A DNA stretch of 64,000 nt from NCBI RefSeq assembly GCF_040412425.1, contig NC_089749.1:38443070-38507069 (forward strand), given 5' to 3'. Source of the DNA: Macrobrachium rosenbergii. Taxonomy: Eukaryota; Arthropoda; Malacostraca; Decapoda; Palaemonidae. Under the pieces are notes generated by a model, which ran no database searches, was not told where the DNA came from, and was given only the letters and a program-made list of their open reading frames with translations. This document shows positions 54,886 through 64,000 of the stretch, one piece after another; positions within the stretch are counted from its first letter, which is position 1; every line of letters begins with the position of its first letter. The position numbers were made by a program, and so were the translations under genes.

Positions 54886-56044
54886 CACACTGACTGCCAA
54901 ATTTTGAGGAATTATCAATTTTCATTTATTGATGGATTAGGACTAGTTGATGTCTAAATAAACATGTCCTGAAGTATTATTGCAAAAAAAAAAAAATTTC
55001 AGTGGGTTTTTCACATATTTGTTCACTGTATTTACAGCCCTGCGAGCTGCACTGACCAACAAATTGTCGTACAACATTTGTATCACTTTCAGGTGGAAGT
55101 GGGAAATATACTTTCCTACTAAAATACACAATTTCTACTATAAGAACTGGCTCATTCTATCAGATATAAAGTATATCAAATTAGAGTAAATATGTACTGT
55201 ATCTATGTATCTCGATATCAAAAGGTGAGTTGACATTGAGTGACAAATTATCACAATGTCTATATGACTTTCCAATTCCAGATGGAAGAAAGTGAGAAAT
55301 ATACTTCAGTTTCATAATAAAATAACCCATTTTCTAGGATAAGACATGTTTGTTCTCTCAAAAAAATATCAAATCAGAGTAAATATGTATCTATACATCT
55401 CAATACTTTGAACTCGTCATGGTCGTATCACAGATATACCATGCCAAATAGTTTACATTTAATATTTTGTATTTCTTGACATATTTTTATTGTGTTTTCA
55501 GAAATATAAAATTATATATACTTGTAGATAAGACTTCCTAACAAAGCCTCTTTACCCATTAGCCATCTCGTTGAGTGAGAGTGAGTTTTAGGTCCTGCTG
55601 ATGCACATTTTGCATTGTGATCACATTTATGTTTGCATTTCATGACCCTGCTGTGCATTGACATAGTTCCATTGGCAGAAGAAAAGAGGAGGAGTACCCT
55701 TGTAAGGGAAAGGTACCAAAGAATGCGTGCCCAACATAGATTATGAGAAGAAAGACCCGACCAAATGAGAAGCATCTCCATGGGAGAAATGCTAGGTACT
55801 TCCGGGATGTCAACAGTAAGCTTGATTTTCTTTCAGTGATTTCTTTTCTTATATATACTCTATGATTAATATATTTTATAATAATGGCAGTAATTATATA
55901 AGACCAGCAAGCTTGATTTTCCTACAGTGAGTTGTCTGACTTGTTCAGCTCGGGGTCATTGTTTACTTTATCCTCGCAGATGTCTTTTTATTTGTCCTCA
56001 TATCTGAACGGAAAACATGGGAATAATAACACAAAGCCTGTAGA
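54886..56044. other. Unassigned AT-rich DNA
   Basis: Poly-A run at ~54984-54996. The frame at 55781-55512 (minus, Cys/His-containing) has no recognised domain and no supporting context. GCTTAAGGGGCACAC at ~54878 starts like a TTAA element, but no matching right end was found. Confidence 0.5.
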
Positions 56045-56400
56045 CTGGTAGCATACATTTTCATATGCCATGAAGGAAACTTTATATTGATAGCATAAAT
56101 TTTTCTAGGTTATGAAGAAAACTTTATATTGATATATATTTTTCTAGGTTATGAAGAAAACTTTATATTAATAGCATTTATTTTTATAGTTTATCAAGAA
56201 AAATTTGGGGCGAGTGTAAAATGCCATGTCCTGGCTTAACCAGACTACCTTCCTAACCTCACCAAAGCACCATGCCCTGAGTTGGTTGGGGGGGCTTCAC
56301 CCCCCCCATGGACCACCCAAGTAACGCAACATTCGAAAGGTCCAATCCTGTCGTTCTGCTAACTACTCCGTATATTTTTATAGGTTATAAGGAAAATATA
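56045..56400. repeat. ~43-bp AT-rich minisatellite split by a GC-rich block
   Basis: Units containing TTTTTCTAGGTTATGAAGAAAACTTTATATTGATA lie at ~56068, 56108, 56146 and 56185 (last diverged). A 56211-56365 block, with GGGGGGGCTTCACCCCCCCC hairpin (56289-56308), interrupts it, and one more unit (TATTTTTATAGGTTATAAGGAAAATAT) lies at 56371-56400 against the DIRS E left end. Confidence 0.7.
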
Positions 56401-56700
56401 TTTCTGGGTTCGACCTGTGTCACCCGGTGAAATTGGTTCCATCAAGCACATTTCTAGGTATAAGAATTGCTAAATATACCAGAGAAAAAGCTATCTAGAA
56501 TGCCAGGGTTACTACCCCCAGTTCGCTCATCTAAAATAGATGTCGGTATACACAAAGGGTGAGTGTTGCCACTGCCACAGGCCTCTGCCCTGTAGAGATC
56601 TCCAATCTCAAAATCCCGGAAAGTGAGGGGCCGTCGTATATCCAACGCCCATCACCCAGCCAACCAACACCTCAGCCGCCATCTTAGCACGCTTGTAAAC
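56401..56700 (+). repeat. DIRS copy E left ITR
   Basis: TTTCTGGGTTCGACCTGTG, TCACCCGGTGAAATTGGTTCC, TTTCTAGGTATAAGAATTGC, ATACCAGAGAAAAAGC and TTACTACCCCCAGTTCGC, then CACCTCAGCCGCCATCTTAGCACGC. More diverged than the other ITRs, with the GACGTC-loop replaced by GATGTCGGTATACAC. Confidence 0.85.
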
Positions 56701-57839
56701 ATTGCCGTGTTTTTCCCTTGAGCTGCTATTTTGGAATTTTGCACTTACATCATGTCTTCCGTCCAGGAATTTTCTTCTCCTAAGTTGAGTACCATCTCCT
56801 TTTGGTTTTTTCTTATAGATTATTTGACCTTTAATTTAGTAATTGCTTGGTTTATGATTAAAACGGTCGTAATTCTAAGTTCGGCCATATTGGAGGTATG
56901 ATTTTGCAGTGAGATTCTGCTTGTTTTTACACTGTTATATATTTTATATATATTTTTAGATATTTCTACTCCTTCAGGGAGTTCTTTTTCAATTACCCTT
57001 TCGCTGGTAGGGGGTGAGGTGCCCGTGTCATGACTGATCTAGGCTAGTATTGAGGCTTCCCTACTGCCTTTCTGATCATAAATATTCCTTTCCTGGGCCT
57101 CTTCCTCTGAGGCAGCGGGTACATTCTCCAAGATGGTACTGTTATGCTCATGACCTTTCCTGATGTTAATCTGAGGTGATGGATGACATGTCCTGCAGTC
57201 AACATGTCAAAAGTTGTTTGGCCTTCTCTACAGCACGAGTTTTTTATATATTATAAATTTCTGTGCATATATATTTATATGTTTTTATATTTCACACATC
57301 ATTTGGTTAACTTTTATTTAGTACTTTAAGTCAGGTAGTTTCTTTGATGGTATTCTGGCCTAGCCTCTCATCCGATCGGAGGGCTAGGCTAGTTAGGTTA
57401 GGGCGCCTTTCATGACACTCATGCTTCTTAGCTCCCCGACCAGGTCGTTTTGAGGCTTGGAGGGAGGTGTTGGATGGTTGAGGGAGGGAGTTCCTCGTTC
57501 TCTTGGCCCGCCTGACCATGCCGTCATGTTTTTGGAGGGTGTTAATAGACTTGTGAGACACCCCTCCCCGTTTAGCCTACCTGACCAGACCGATTGGTTT
57601 TTCGGAAGGTAAGGTTAGAATAGTGAGGGTCTCCTCATTACTTAGCCCCCACCTGACCAGGCTGTCGGCGTTGGAGGGTGTGGCCAGACCTTGCGTGGAT
57701 TTCCCCTCTCCCCCCCCTTCCATACCTCTGTTAGCCTTCTTACCCAAGTCAAAAAATTTTGACGTTGGGGGGTGGTCTGGGGTTGAAGGTTGCACTGTCT
57801 TTTTCATGTCGTTAGCCTAGCCCTTCCTTACCCATTCTT

Positions 57840-58160
57840 TAGCATTTGGCGGGTGTCCCTAGTTTCTCCCTGCGCGAGGGACGTCGGTCTCTACGACCGG
57901 CACCCTGTGGGGAGTTTCTATAGGTGTCCAGGGGGTGTTTCCCACCCATCTGGCCACCACTATTCGGTCCCCTCCACTTTGCTATTCCTTCCCTATTCCT
58001 TAGCATTTGGCGTGTGGCCTTGACTTCTCCCGCGCGAGGGACGTCGATCACTTATGACCGGCACCCCGTGGGGAGTTTCGGTCGGCGTCCAGATAGTGTT
58101 ACCCACCTATCTGGCCTCCGCCTTTCGGTTTCTGCCATTCTGCTAGTGTTTCGTTTGTTC
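57840..58160 (+). repeat. 160-bp tandem duplication in DIRS E leader
   Basis: TAGCATTTGGCG begins at 57840 and again at 58000; each is followed by GCGCGAGGGACGTCG, TATGACCGGCACCC or ACGACCGGCACCC, GTGGGGAGTTTC and TATCTGGCC or CATCTGGCC in the same spacing. Confidence 0.85.
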
Positions 58161-58424
58161 GCTTTCCTCAGTGTTAGCTGGAGCATCGAACACAGGTCCA
58201 GGGACAGGGACACTATCTTGACTTCCGCTAGGTTCATTCTCCGCCGGGTTTGTCAGGTCTCCTGTTGTTCTTGTACATGTTACCACTCCGGTGGGTATGG
58301 TTTTCGGTTGATTGGCGCTTTCCACTACCTGTTCCCCGCCACAGGCGTTGAGAGTTGAGCCAGTTTTGAGGACTCCTCTCCGCCTCCTCCGCCGCTATCA
58401 TAGGTATGAGGTAACGAGATTTCC

Positions 58425-58502
58425 GAGGCAATCAGAGCGGAGTACCATAACCAGCATATCTCGTGAGGCAATCAGAGCGGAGTACCATAAACAGCATATC
58501 TT
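58425..58502 (+). repeat. 40-bp tandem duplication in DIRS E leader
   Basis: GAGGCAATCAGAGCGGAGTA plus CCATAA(C/A)CAGCATATC occurs at 58425 and 58465 with two mismatches. Confidence 0.9.
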
Positions 58503-58562
58503 TAAGTACTTCTGTTTGCATAATTAGTTGACCATTCTGTAGCATATCTTTACCATACCGCT

Positions 58563-58822
58563 GCCGGACTCTTCCGGCGGTGTTTATTTAATTATACTAT
58601 AATCATATTATAATTGTTGTATGATGCATGATCCTAGGTTAAAGTGTACTGTACTGTTACCGCCGGACCTGCTCCGGCGGTCCTTAACTTAATGTTATTC
58701 ATGTATTGTATATTATCTTTATTCTGCGGAGTTATCTCCGCAGGTTTTCGGATTGACTGTAAGCATGCTCCATCACCCATATTAGGTTAAGGTATCTTAT
58801 CTCCGTCGGACCTACTCCGGCG
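58563..58822 (+). promoter_or_regulatory. Series of G/C stem-loops in DIRS E leader
   Basis: GCCGGACTCTTCCGGC (58563-58578), CCGCCGGACCTGCTCCGGCGG (58660-58680; written in two pieces: CCGCCGGAC and CTCCGGCGG), CTGCGGAGTTATCTCCGCAG (58724-58743) and GTCGGACCTACTCCGGCG (58805-58822) are short perfect or near-perfect hairpins 60-100 bases apart in AT-rich sequence. Their role is unknown; RNA structure in the leader or inside the intron is possible. Confidence 0.55.
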
Positions 58823-58864
58823 AGCCTTAACTAGCATACTCAAGTATCATCTGTCCACTTACAG

Positions 58865-59035
58865 TTGGTACGCTGTCAGGAGCCTGGGTGTACGGCGGTC
58901 CTCCAGCAACCCTGTGGCCATGTGGTGTGTCGCTCCCACTCCGGCTGCTCGGTTCGCGTCGGGGACCTGATTGTCTGGCACCCAGACAGCTGTGAGGTGT
59001 GCTACGCTCTGTACAAGCAGGTGCTGGATGAGTCG
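58865..59035 (+). CDS. DIRS copy E Cys/His-rich leader exon (predicted, open)
   Basis: Fully open from acceptor CTTACAG to donor GAGTCG|GTATGC in phase 0: LVRCQEPGC, LQQPCGHVVCRSHSGC, VRVGDLIVWHPDSCEVCYAL and YKQVLDES. Seven Cys and three His are spaced as in a compact zinc-binding fold. B encodes the same motif with different surrounding residues, and C and A carry decayed versions, so the exon belongs to the element family. Splicing would place it at the N terminus of the Gag-like protein. I do not recognise the fold by name; function is unknown. Confidence 0.65.
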
Positions 59036-59140
59036 GTATGCTTCAAGTCTGCTAACCTTTAGTCTCCTTTTGACTTCATTGCTTATATTCATAGATATGG
59101 CGGTTGCAGATTGTTTTAGTAAGCCTTTCTTTTCTTTCAG
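59036..59140 (+). other. Predicted 105-bp intron after the Cys/His exon, copy E
   Basis: GTATGCTTC...CTTTCTTTTCTTTCAG. Matches intron positions in A, B and C. Confidence 0.65.
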
Positions 59141-59429
59141 TCCGACCGTAGTTCCCGCGACTCTTCGCTGTCGACCCTGAAGATCTGGGTCGGCGGGTTT
59201 GGGAGGTATGGCCGGGAAGCCTTACGTCTTGTCAGAGAGATTTGTAATCTCCTCTACCCGGCGCCTGGATCTCAGCCGCAGTTCTGCGGAAGTAGCCGCC
59301 CCTTTGATTGAGCAGATCGGGGAGGAGACGCAGCCCTCCCAAGAAGACAACCTGTGCGGAGAGGTGGCGGAAGAGGTGGCGGCCATCAACATCAACCTTG
59401 AGCCTATGAGCGTCGATCCGGACCACCAG
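59141..59429 (+). pseudogene. DIRS copy E gag upstream exon
   Basis: In frame from the Cys/His exon it reads SDRSSRDSSLSTLKIWVGGF and GRYGREALRLVREICNLLYP. After one or two indels the other frame gives GKPYVLSERF, EVAAPLIEQIGEETQPSQED and an acidic EEVAAININLEPMSVDPD end. It therefore has a frameshift near 59205-59270. Donor CACCAG|GTAGAAGG. Confidence 0.65.
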
Positions 59430-59520
59430 GTAGAAGGTAGGGGGCTAAGTGAGGCAGGGAGAGCGAGTGTTCCTAGTTCCCTTTTCAATTCTCCTTCTTC
59501 CTCTTCTTCTTCCTTTCAAG
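59430..59520 (+). other. Predicted 91-bp intron in copy E gag
   Basis: GTAGAAGGTAGGGGG...CTTCTTCCTTTCAAG; the terminal AG is preceded by AA rather than C but sits in a strong pyrimidine tract, at the same position as in B, C and D. Confidence 0.55.
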
Positions 59521-61244
59521 GTTTCCAGAAATCTTCTTACCTTGAGGACAGATCGAGGTCTACTGTCCCCAAGGTGAAAACCTTGAAAACGAAGGGCTTA
59601 TCTAAGTCCTCTAGGCCTCAAAGGTCTAATCCTGCAGCTCCCTCGAGGTCGTCACAGGCTCTTAGCCCAGTGGCTTCTACTAGTAAGGCTGCTCCCCCTT
59701 ACCAAGGGGTCGAGATCCAGGGCGGTTAAGGCGAGTCCCCCTCAACCTAACTTTGACCCTGAGGCCTTTGCAGAGCTTCTCATGCAGAAGTTCGACAAGA
59801 AGGTCGAAGCTAAGATGAATGACCTTTCCTCTCAGCTCGCTTCGGGCTTAAAGTCTTCAGACAATTCTTGGAAGTCTTTAGTCGAGAGGATGCAAACCCA
59901 GGAGAACTTGCTCTCCGGGTTTATGCGCTCCGGAGTGGCGGCACAGACGTACGCTGTTCCGGATGCCTCCAGTCTTCCTCCCTTTGATAAGGGAAATCCT
60001 TGGCGTCTGGCTCTTCATGCTCCTCGGCATGAAGATACTCTCACCATTGAGGGCTTGGGTACACGCAGGTTGGAAGAACTGGAGTTCTTTCCACCTGACC
60101 TGGTGCCTCCCTACCCAGGCTATGCCGCCAGGCTCACAGAGGAAGCCTGGATCAGATCAGACAAGGTCCCGAAGGAGACAGTCATCTTCTCTAGGGACCA
60201 AGCCCAATCCGCCTTGATGCGCACTCTCACGGAGTGGGAGGCGGAGAATACTAAGCTTACCCCCTTCAAGGGGACTTTCACTATGTTCTCGGTAGGTGAT
60301 GCTATCCCTACCCCTGCATGACTAAGGTAGCACTGCTGACTAGTCAGGCAGGCATTGATACCTCCTGCTACCTCAACTCCGGGAGACAGATCCCACTTCT
60401 CTTGTCTTCCCGGAGATTCGGAATTTTGGTTGGGAGCTCGGCCACGTTCATGGTGGGCAAACTCGACCCCAGAGTGTGCTTCATCCCTCTTCAGTGAACA
60501 GCTTCCCAAGATTCGGAGGCTCTTCTAAAAGCGGAATTTGAAGCCAGGTGCAGGTTGAGTCGCTCCCTGCATTCCTTGTGTCTGACGGAGGCAACGGCTG
60601 CGACCTACATCGGAAGAACCTCTTCCAGGTCCTAACCAAATCCCTGTTGGCGGGATTCCAGGCGGACCTGTACGACTTTATAGTGGCGAGGATGAATTGC
60701 CGGAAGCACATCTTTGCGGATGCCACCATAAGGCATGAACCCAATAGGCTCATGAGGAGCTCTATTTGGGGCGCCAATATCTTTCCCGAAGATGAAGTTA
60801 AGTGTCCTGGCGGAGGCAACCAGGGCAAATCAAAGCCTCCGCTCCCGCTGGGGTCTCCCCTTCAAAAGGAAGGCCACCGAGTCCGCCGGACCTCAAGCCA
60901 AATCAGGGAAAAGGTTCAGGAGGTACAAAAGACCTCACACCCAGACTATGCTGCAGGCTGTACCGGTCTCCCAGGTCGGTCAGCCTTCAACTTCAAAGGC
61001 CCAGCCTCAGCAACAGTTTGTGCTGATGCAGCCGGCTCAGCATACCCATGCTTCTCCAACCTTCATGACATCCGCAGCTTTCAACGCTTTGTTTGAAAGC
61101 CAGGGGGCGTTTCGAGGCTTTAATAGGAACGCGAGGGGAAGCAGAGCCAGAGCCTCCTTCAGAGGTAGGTCTGCGTCACGTTCCCTCTCTCGAGGTAGAG
61201 GAGGCCGAGGTAGTAGAGGAGGTAAGCCCTCTCCCTGCCAATGA
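59521..61244 (+). pseudogene. DIRS copy E Gag-like ORF1, main exon
   Basis: Ser/Lys/Pro-rich start (59530-59720). A coiled-coil-like segment MQKFDKKVEAKMNDLSSQLA follows at 59782. The conserved core reads PPFDKGNPWRLALHAPRHED (59981), LEELEFFPPDLVPPYPG (60070), SRDQAQSALMRTLTEWEAEN (60191) and LTPFKGTFTMFSVGD. Frame changes near 60320 and 60520-60790, then KRKATESAGPQAKSGKRFRRYKR (60863) and an RG/RS-rich tail RGSRARASFRGRSASRSLSRG (61137) up to a stop at 61242-61244. Probably an RNA-binding particle protein of the element. Confidence 0.75.
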
Positions 61245-63065
61245 GTCTCCTCAGGTAGGCGGGAGGTTGTATCTCTTTACGGACTGATGGACCTTCAGTC
61301 CGTGGGCACACAGCATAGTCTCCAAAGGTCTGGGATGGAGCTGGAGCAGAGGTCCTCCTCCGCTAGTCAGATTCCATCAGTCCCCATCCAAAGCCCTCCT
61401 GGACTTTGTAAAGGACCCGCTTCAAAAGAGGGCTATAAAGAAAGTGAGACACCTGAAATTTCAAGGCAGACTGTTCAGCGTTCCGAAGAAAGGCTCCAGT
61501 CAGCAAAGAGTAATCCTAGACTTGTCTCGTCTCAATCTATACATTCAATGCGACAAATTTCACATGCTTACAATCAGGCCCTGGACCCTACTTCCCAGTG
61601 GAGCCGTCACCACCTCTATAGATCTTTCAGATGCCTATTATCACATCCCGGTTGCGAGAAATTTCTCTCCTTACCTAGGATTCAGACTAGGAAAACAAGC
61701 TTACTCATTCAGAGTTTGACATTGAGGCTCAACATAGCGCCCAGAATCTTCACCATACTGGCAGAAACAGTAGTCCAGCAATTTGGGTCCCAGGGGATCA
61801 TGTTAAAGGATACCCAGACGATTGGATAATTTGGGCATCCAATGCCGGGGAATGTCGGAGAGCAACAGCCATAGTGATCAACTTCCTGGAATCCCTAGGC
61901 TTTCAAATAAACAGGAGAAATCCCGCCTAGTTCGGAGGCTCGATTTCAGTGGCTAGGAATCCAATGGGATCTGGACTCACACAAACTATCTCTTCCGCCA
62001 GCCAAAAGGAGGGAAATAGCCAAAGCTACCAGGCAGTTCCTCAAAAACAGGAAAGCCTCTTGGTCGCAGCCAGGAAAGTCCTAGGTTCTCTTCAGTTCGC
62101 ATCTGTAACAGACCTGCTTCTGAAAGCCAAAGTGAAAGACATAAACAGAGTGTAAGGGACAGAGCCAACAACAGATTCAGAGACAAGGTGTCCCTAATTC
62201 CGCTGGTGGTGAGGAAAAGACTTCGACCGTGGTCAACAGTCAAGAGTTTGTCAAGGTCAGTACCCTTCAATTTCCTCTCCTCCATCGTTGGTGATCCCAC
62301 GGATGCTTCCCTGAGCGGGTGGGGAGGATATTCCCAACACAAAAAAGTTCAAGGAACATGGTCCACTATGTTCCGTCAGTTCCATATCAACATTCTCGAA
62401 GCAATGGCAGTATTTCTAACTCTGAAAAAACTACGTCCATCCAGACAGATTCATATCAGACTGGTACTGGACAGCGCAGTAGTGGTGCATTGTATAAACA
62501 GGGGGGGCCTCCAAGTCGAGCCGGATCAATCAAGTGATGATAGCCATTTTCTCCCTAGCAAGAAAACACCGTTGGCATTTGTCAGCCACCCATCTGGCAG
62601 GTGTCCGAATGTCATTGCGATTCTCTGTCCAGGACAACTCCGCTGGAGTCGGAATGGTCTCTGGACAAAACATCATTCGAGTGGATTTGCCGTGAGGTAC
62701 CAGGTCTCAGGTAGATCTGTTTGCCACAGAGAGCAACCACAAACTTCCATGTTACGTTGCTCCCAATCTGGACCCTCTTGCTCACTCCACAGATGCGATG
62801 TCAATAGATTGGAACATGTGGCAGAAAATCTATCTGTTTCCACCAATAAACCTGTTGATGAAAACTTTTGCACAAGCTCAGGTCATTCAAAGGTCAAGTG
62901 GCCCTGGTGGCACCTAACTGGCGAAGAGCAGTTGGTTTCCTCTTCTTCTAGAGTTGAAACTCCGGTATATACAAATCCCCAGGCCAAAGTTGACTCAAAT
63001 AGTACAAACTGGACTGTGTCAGCTTCCTCAAGAATTCTAAATGCCCTGGCTTTATGGACTGCATG
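61245..63065 (+). pseudogene. DIRS copy E reverse transcriptase-RNase H-methyltransferase
   Basis: RT: VGGRLYLFTD (61256), VRHLKFQGRLFSVPKKG (61447), VILDLSRLNLYIQCDKFHML (61510), SIDLSDAYYHIPVARNFSPY (61617), LNIAPRIFT (61729). The catalytic motif reads YPDD, not YLDD (61811-61822). Then FQWLGIQWDLDSHKLSLPP (~61946). RNase H: TDASLSGWGGYS (62299), FHINILEAMAVFLTLKK (62380), LVLDSAVVVHCIN (62464). Methyltransferase: VDLFATESNHKLPCYVAP-like (62710), a TDAMSIDW segment (~62790), FPPINLLM (62838). Several indels. Confidence 0.8.
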
Positions 63066-64000
63066 AAATTGGCAGCTCAGAGAGATGCCTAATATTGACC
63101 CTATTAATACTCTGTTCTTAGAATCAGACAAAGGGACTCTACTCTCCACAGACAATATGATTCAGCAGCTAAGAAAGTTAGCATTATTCTGAAAAAGTCT
63201 GAAGCTAAAGTGATGACCAGAATCTTGCAATCTCGTTCTTCAGGTCATTATTTGAAAAAGGACTGGCCTCTAGTACTATTACTACAGCAAAGTCGGCTTT
63301 AAAAAAAGATTATTTTACATGGTTTCAATATTAACTTAACGGACTCATATTTTTCGTCAATCCCTAGAGCATGCGCTCCGTTTTTGAGACCAACAACCCG
63401 TCCCCACACGGTTTCCTGGTTCTTAAATGGCTACTAAAATTTAGCATCGGACACTGGTAATGAACAGTGTTCATATTTGAGTCTGTTAAGGAAAACGTTA
63501 TTCTTAATTAGCCTAGCTTCAGGTGCCAGAATTTCTGAACTGTCCGCCTTCTCTAGAGAAAACCAACCATGTTGATTTCCTCCCGTCAGAGAAGTTCTGC
63601 TATCCCCGGATCTCAAGTTTTTAGCTAGAATGAAGATCCACAAGATAGATGGTCCCCTTGGAAGGTTATCCCCTTCCACAGGATCTGTCCTATGTCCAGT
63701 CACTACTTTAAAGGCTTATTTAGATAGAACTCTAATATAATGTCTGGCCCTCTTTTGCCAGGGAAAAGGGAGGAACCCTTTCCTTAAAGGCCATCAGGCA
63801 ACAAATACTGTATTTTATTAAGCAAGCTAACCCAGATTCAGTACCAACAAGGTTCATGATATCCGAGCAGTGGCCACCTCCACTAATTATTTTCATCATA
63901 TGAACTTTGAGGATCTTAAAAAATATACGGGTTGGAAATCACCATCAGTATTCAAACGCCACTATCTTAAATCTCTAGAGGCCCTAAAATTTTCCACAGT
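62990..64000 (+). pseudogene. DIRS copy E tyrosine recombinase (3' end at window edge)
   Basis: Arm region 63120-63300. Box I Arg at 63528-63530 in ASGARISELSAFS; box II His 63855-63857 with Arg 63864-63866 in HDIRAVAT; GWKSPSVFKRHYL with catalytic Tyr at 63963-63965. All catalytic residues are present, but frames break near 63190, 63440, 63560 and 63740. The sequence ends in KFST, ~10 codons before the expected stop. Confidence 0.8.

Larger units (their letters stand above)
56701..58864 (+). other. DIRS copy E 5' leader / predicted intron 1, with repeats and hairpins
   Basis: Opens with a short ATG frame MSSVQEFSSPKLSTI (ATGTCTTCCGTCC at ~56752). Contains a ~160-bp tandem duplication (57840-58160), a 40-bp duplication (58425-58502) and a series of G/C stem-loops (58563-58822). 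No domain-bearing frame. It ends at acceptor TCCACTTACAG (58864). Confidence 0.6.
56401..64000 (+). mobile_element. DIRS copy E, cut by window end
   Basis: Left ITR 56401-56700, leader to 58864, Cys/His exon 58865-59035, gag exons, RT-RNase H-methyltransferase and tyrosine recombinase up to just after the catalytic tyrosine. The ICR and right ITR should lie beyond 64000. It is the most readable gag and Cys/His exon, and a subfamily distinct from A/C by its leader. Point mutations and indels remain. Confidence 0.85.

Noticed and set aside
54874..54895. Second TTAA element starting CTTAAGGGGCACACTG
   Set aside because: No matching inverted end followed by TTAA was found before the DIRS E boundary.
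55512..55781. Cys/His-containing 89-codon frame as a zinc-finger gene
   Set aside because: Spacing fits no zinc-finger class, no upstream or downstream exons are evident, and the surroundings are repeat-rich intergenic DNA.

Overview
This is a gene-poor eukaryotic genomic window made almost entirely of transposable elements and their remnants. No bacterial operons, tRNA, rRNA or clear host single-copy gene could be supported. The dominant elements are DIRS1-like tyrosine-recombinase retrotransposons, a group known to be common in decapod crustaceans. The flanking DNA is AT-rich, full of microsatellites and carries Ty3/gypsy-like and ORF1-type non-LTR elements. Together these suggest a decapod (prawn, crayfish or crab-like) genome; that assignment is an inference.

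Layout. 1-1733: 5' half of a minus-strand non-LTR retrotransposon (ORF1 and the first codons of ORF2). 1812-2807: 3' end of a minus-strand DIRS (copy 0). 2808-10883: DIRS copy A (+). 10884-18168: DIRS copy B (-), missing its right end. 18900-19330: solo LTR-like sequence. 20030-21340: dispersed repeat with one ~360-bp unit. 22200-30523: DIRS copy C (+), the only copy with both inverted terminal repeats in the window. 30960-34260: Gypsy-1 pol remnant plus 3' LTR. 35690-36890: pogo/Tigger-like transposase remnant (-). 37349-37489: stray DIRS terminal fragment fused to Gypsy-2 (37490-~43200), which keeps protease, RT, RNase H, integrase and an env-like third region. ~43785-49227: DIRS copy D (+), 5'-truncated. 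49494-51960: a five-unit ~370-bp tandem array related to the 20-kb repeat. 52650-54890: inverted/duplicated repeat carrying a TTAA-flanked DNA transposon. 56401-64000: DIRS copy E (+), running off the window just past the recombinase tyrosine.

DIRS biology visible here. Each copy reads left inverted terminal repeat (ITR), ~1.7-2.1 kb leader, small Cys/His-rich exon, Gag-like gene, RT-RNase H-Dam-like methyltransferase, tyrosine recombinase, ~0.6 kb 3' UTR, internal complementary region (ICR), right ITR. The ICR is the reverse complement of the two outer ends joined together, as expected for a circular replication intermediate integrated by the recombinase. Candidate spliceosomal introns recur at the same places in different copies: a long leader intron, a ~100-bp intron after the Cys/His exon and a ~70-95-bp intron inside gag. 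The Cys/His exon plus introns is the most interesting candidate for an undescribed feature.

Every copy is broken by frameshifts and indels, so the window records past rather than present activity. The best preserved catalytic residues are in copy C (YLDD in RT; R, HxxR and Y in the recombinase). Boundaries are read by eye and are approximate to about 5-50 bp unless a motif fixes them.
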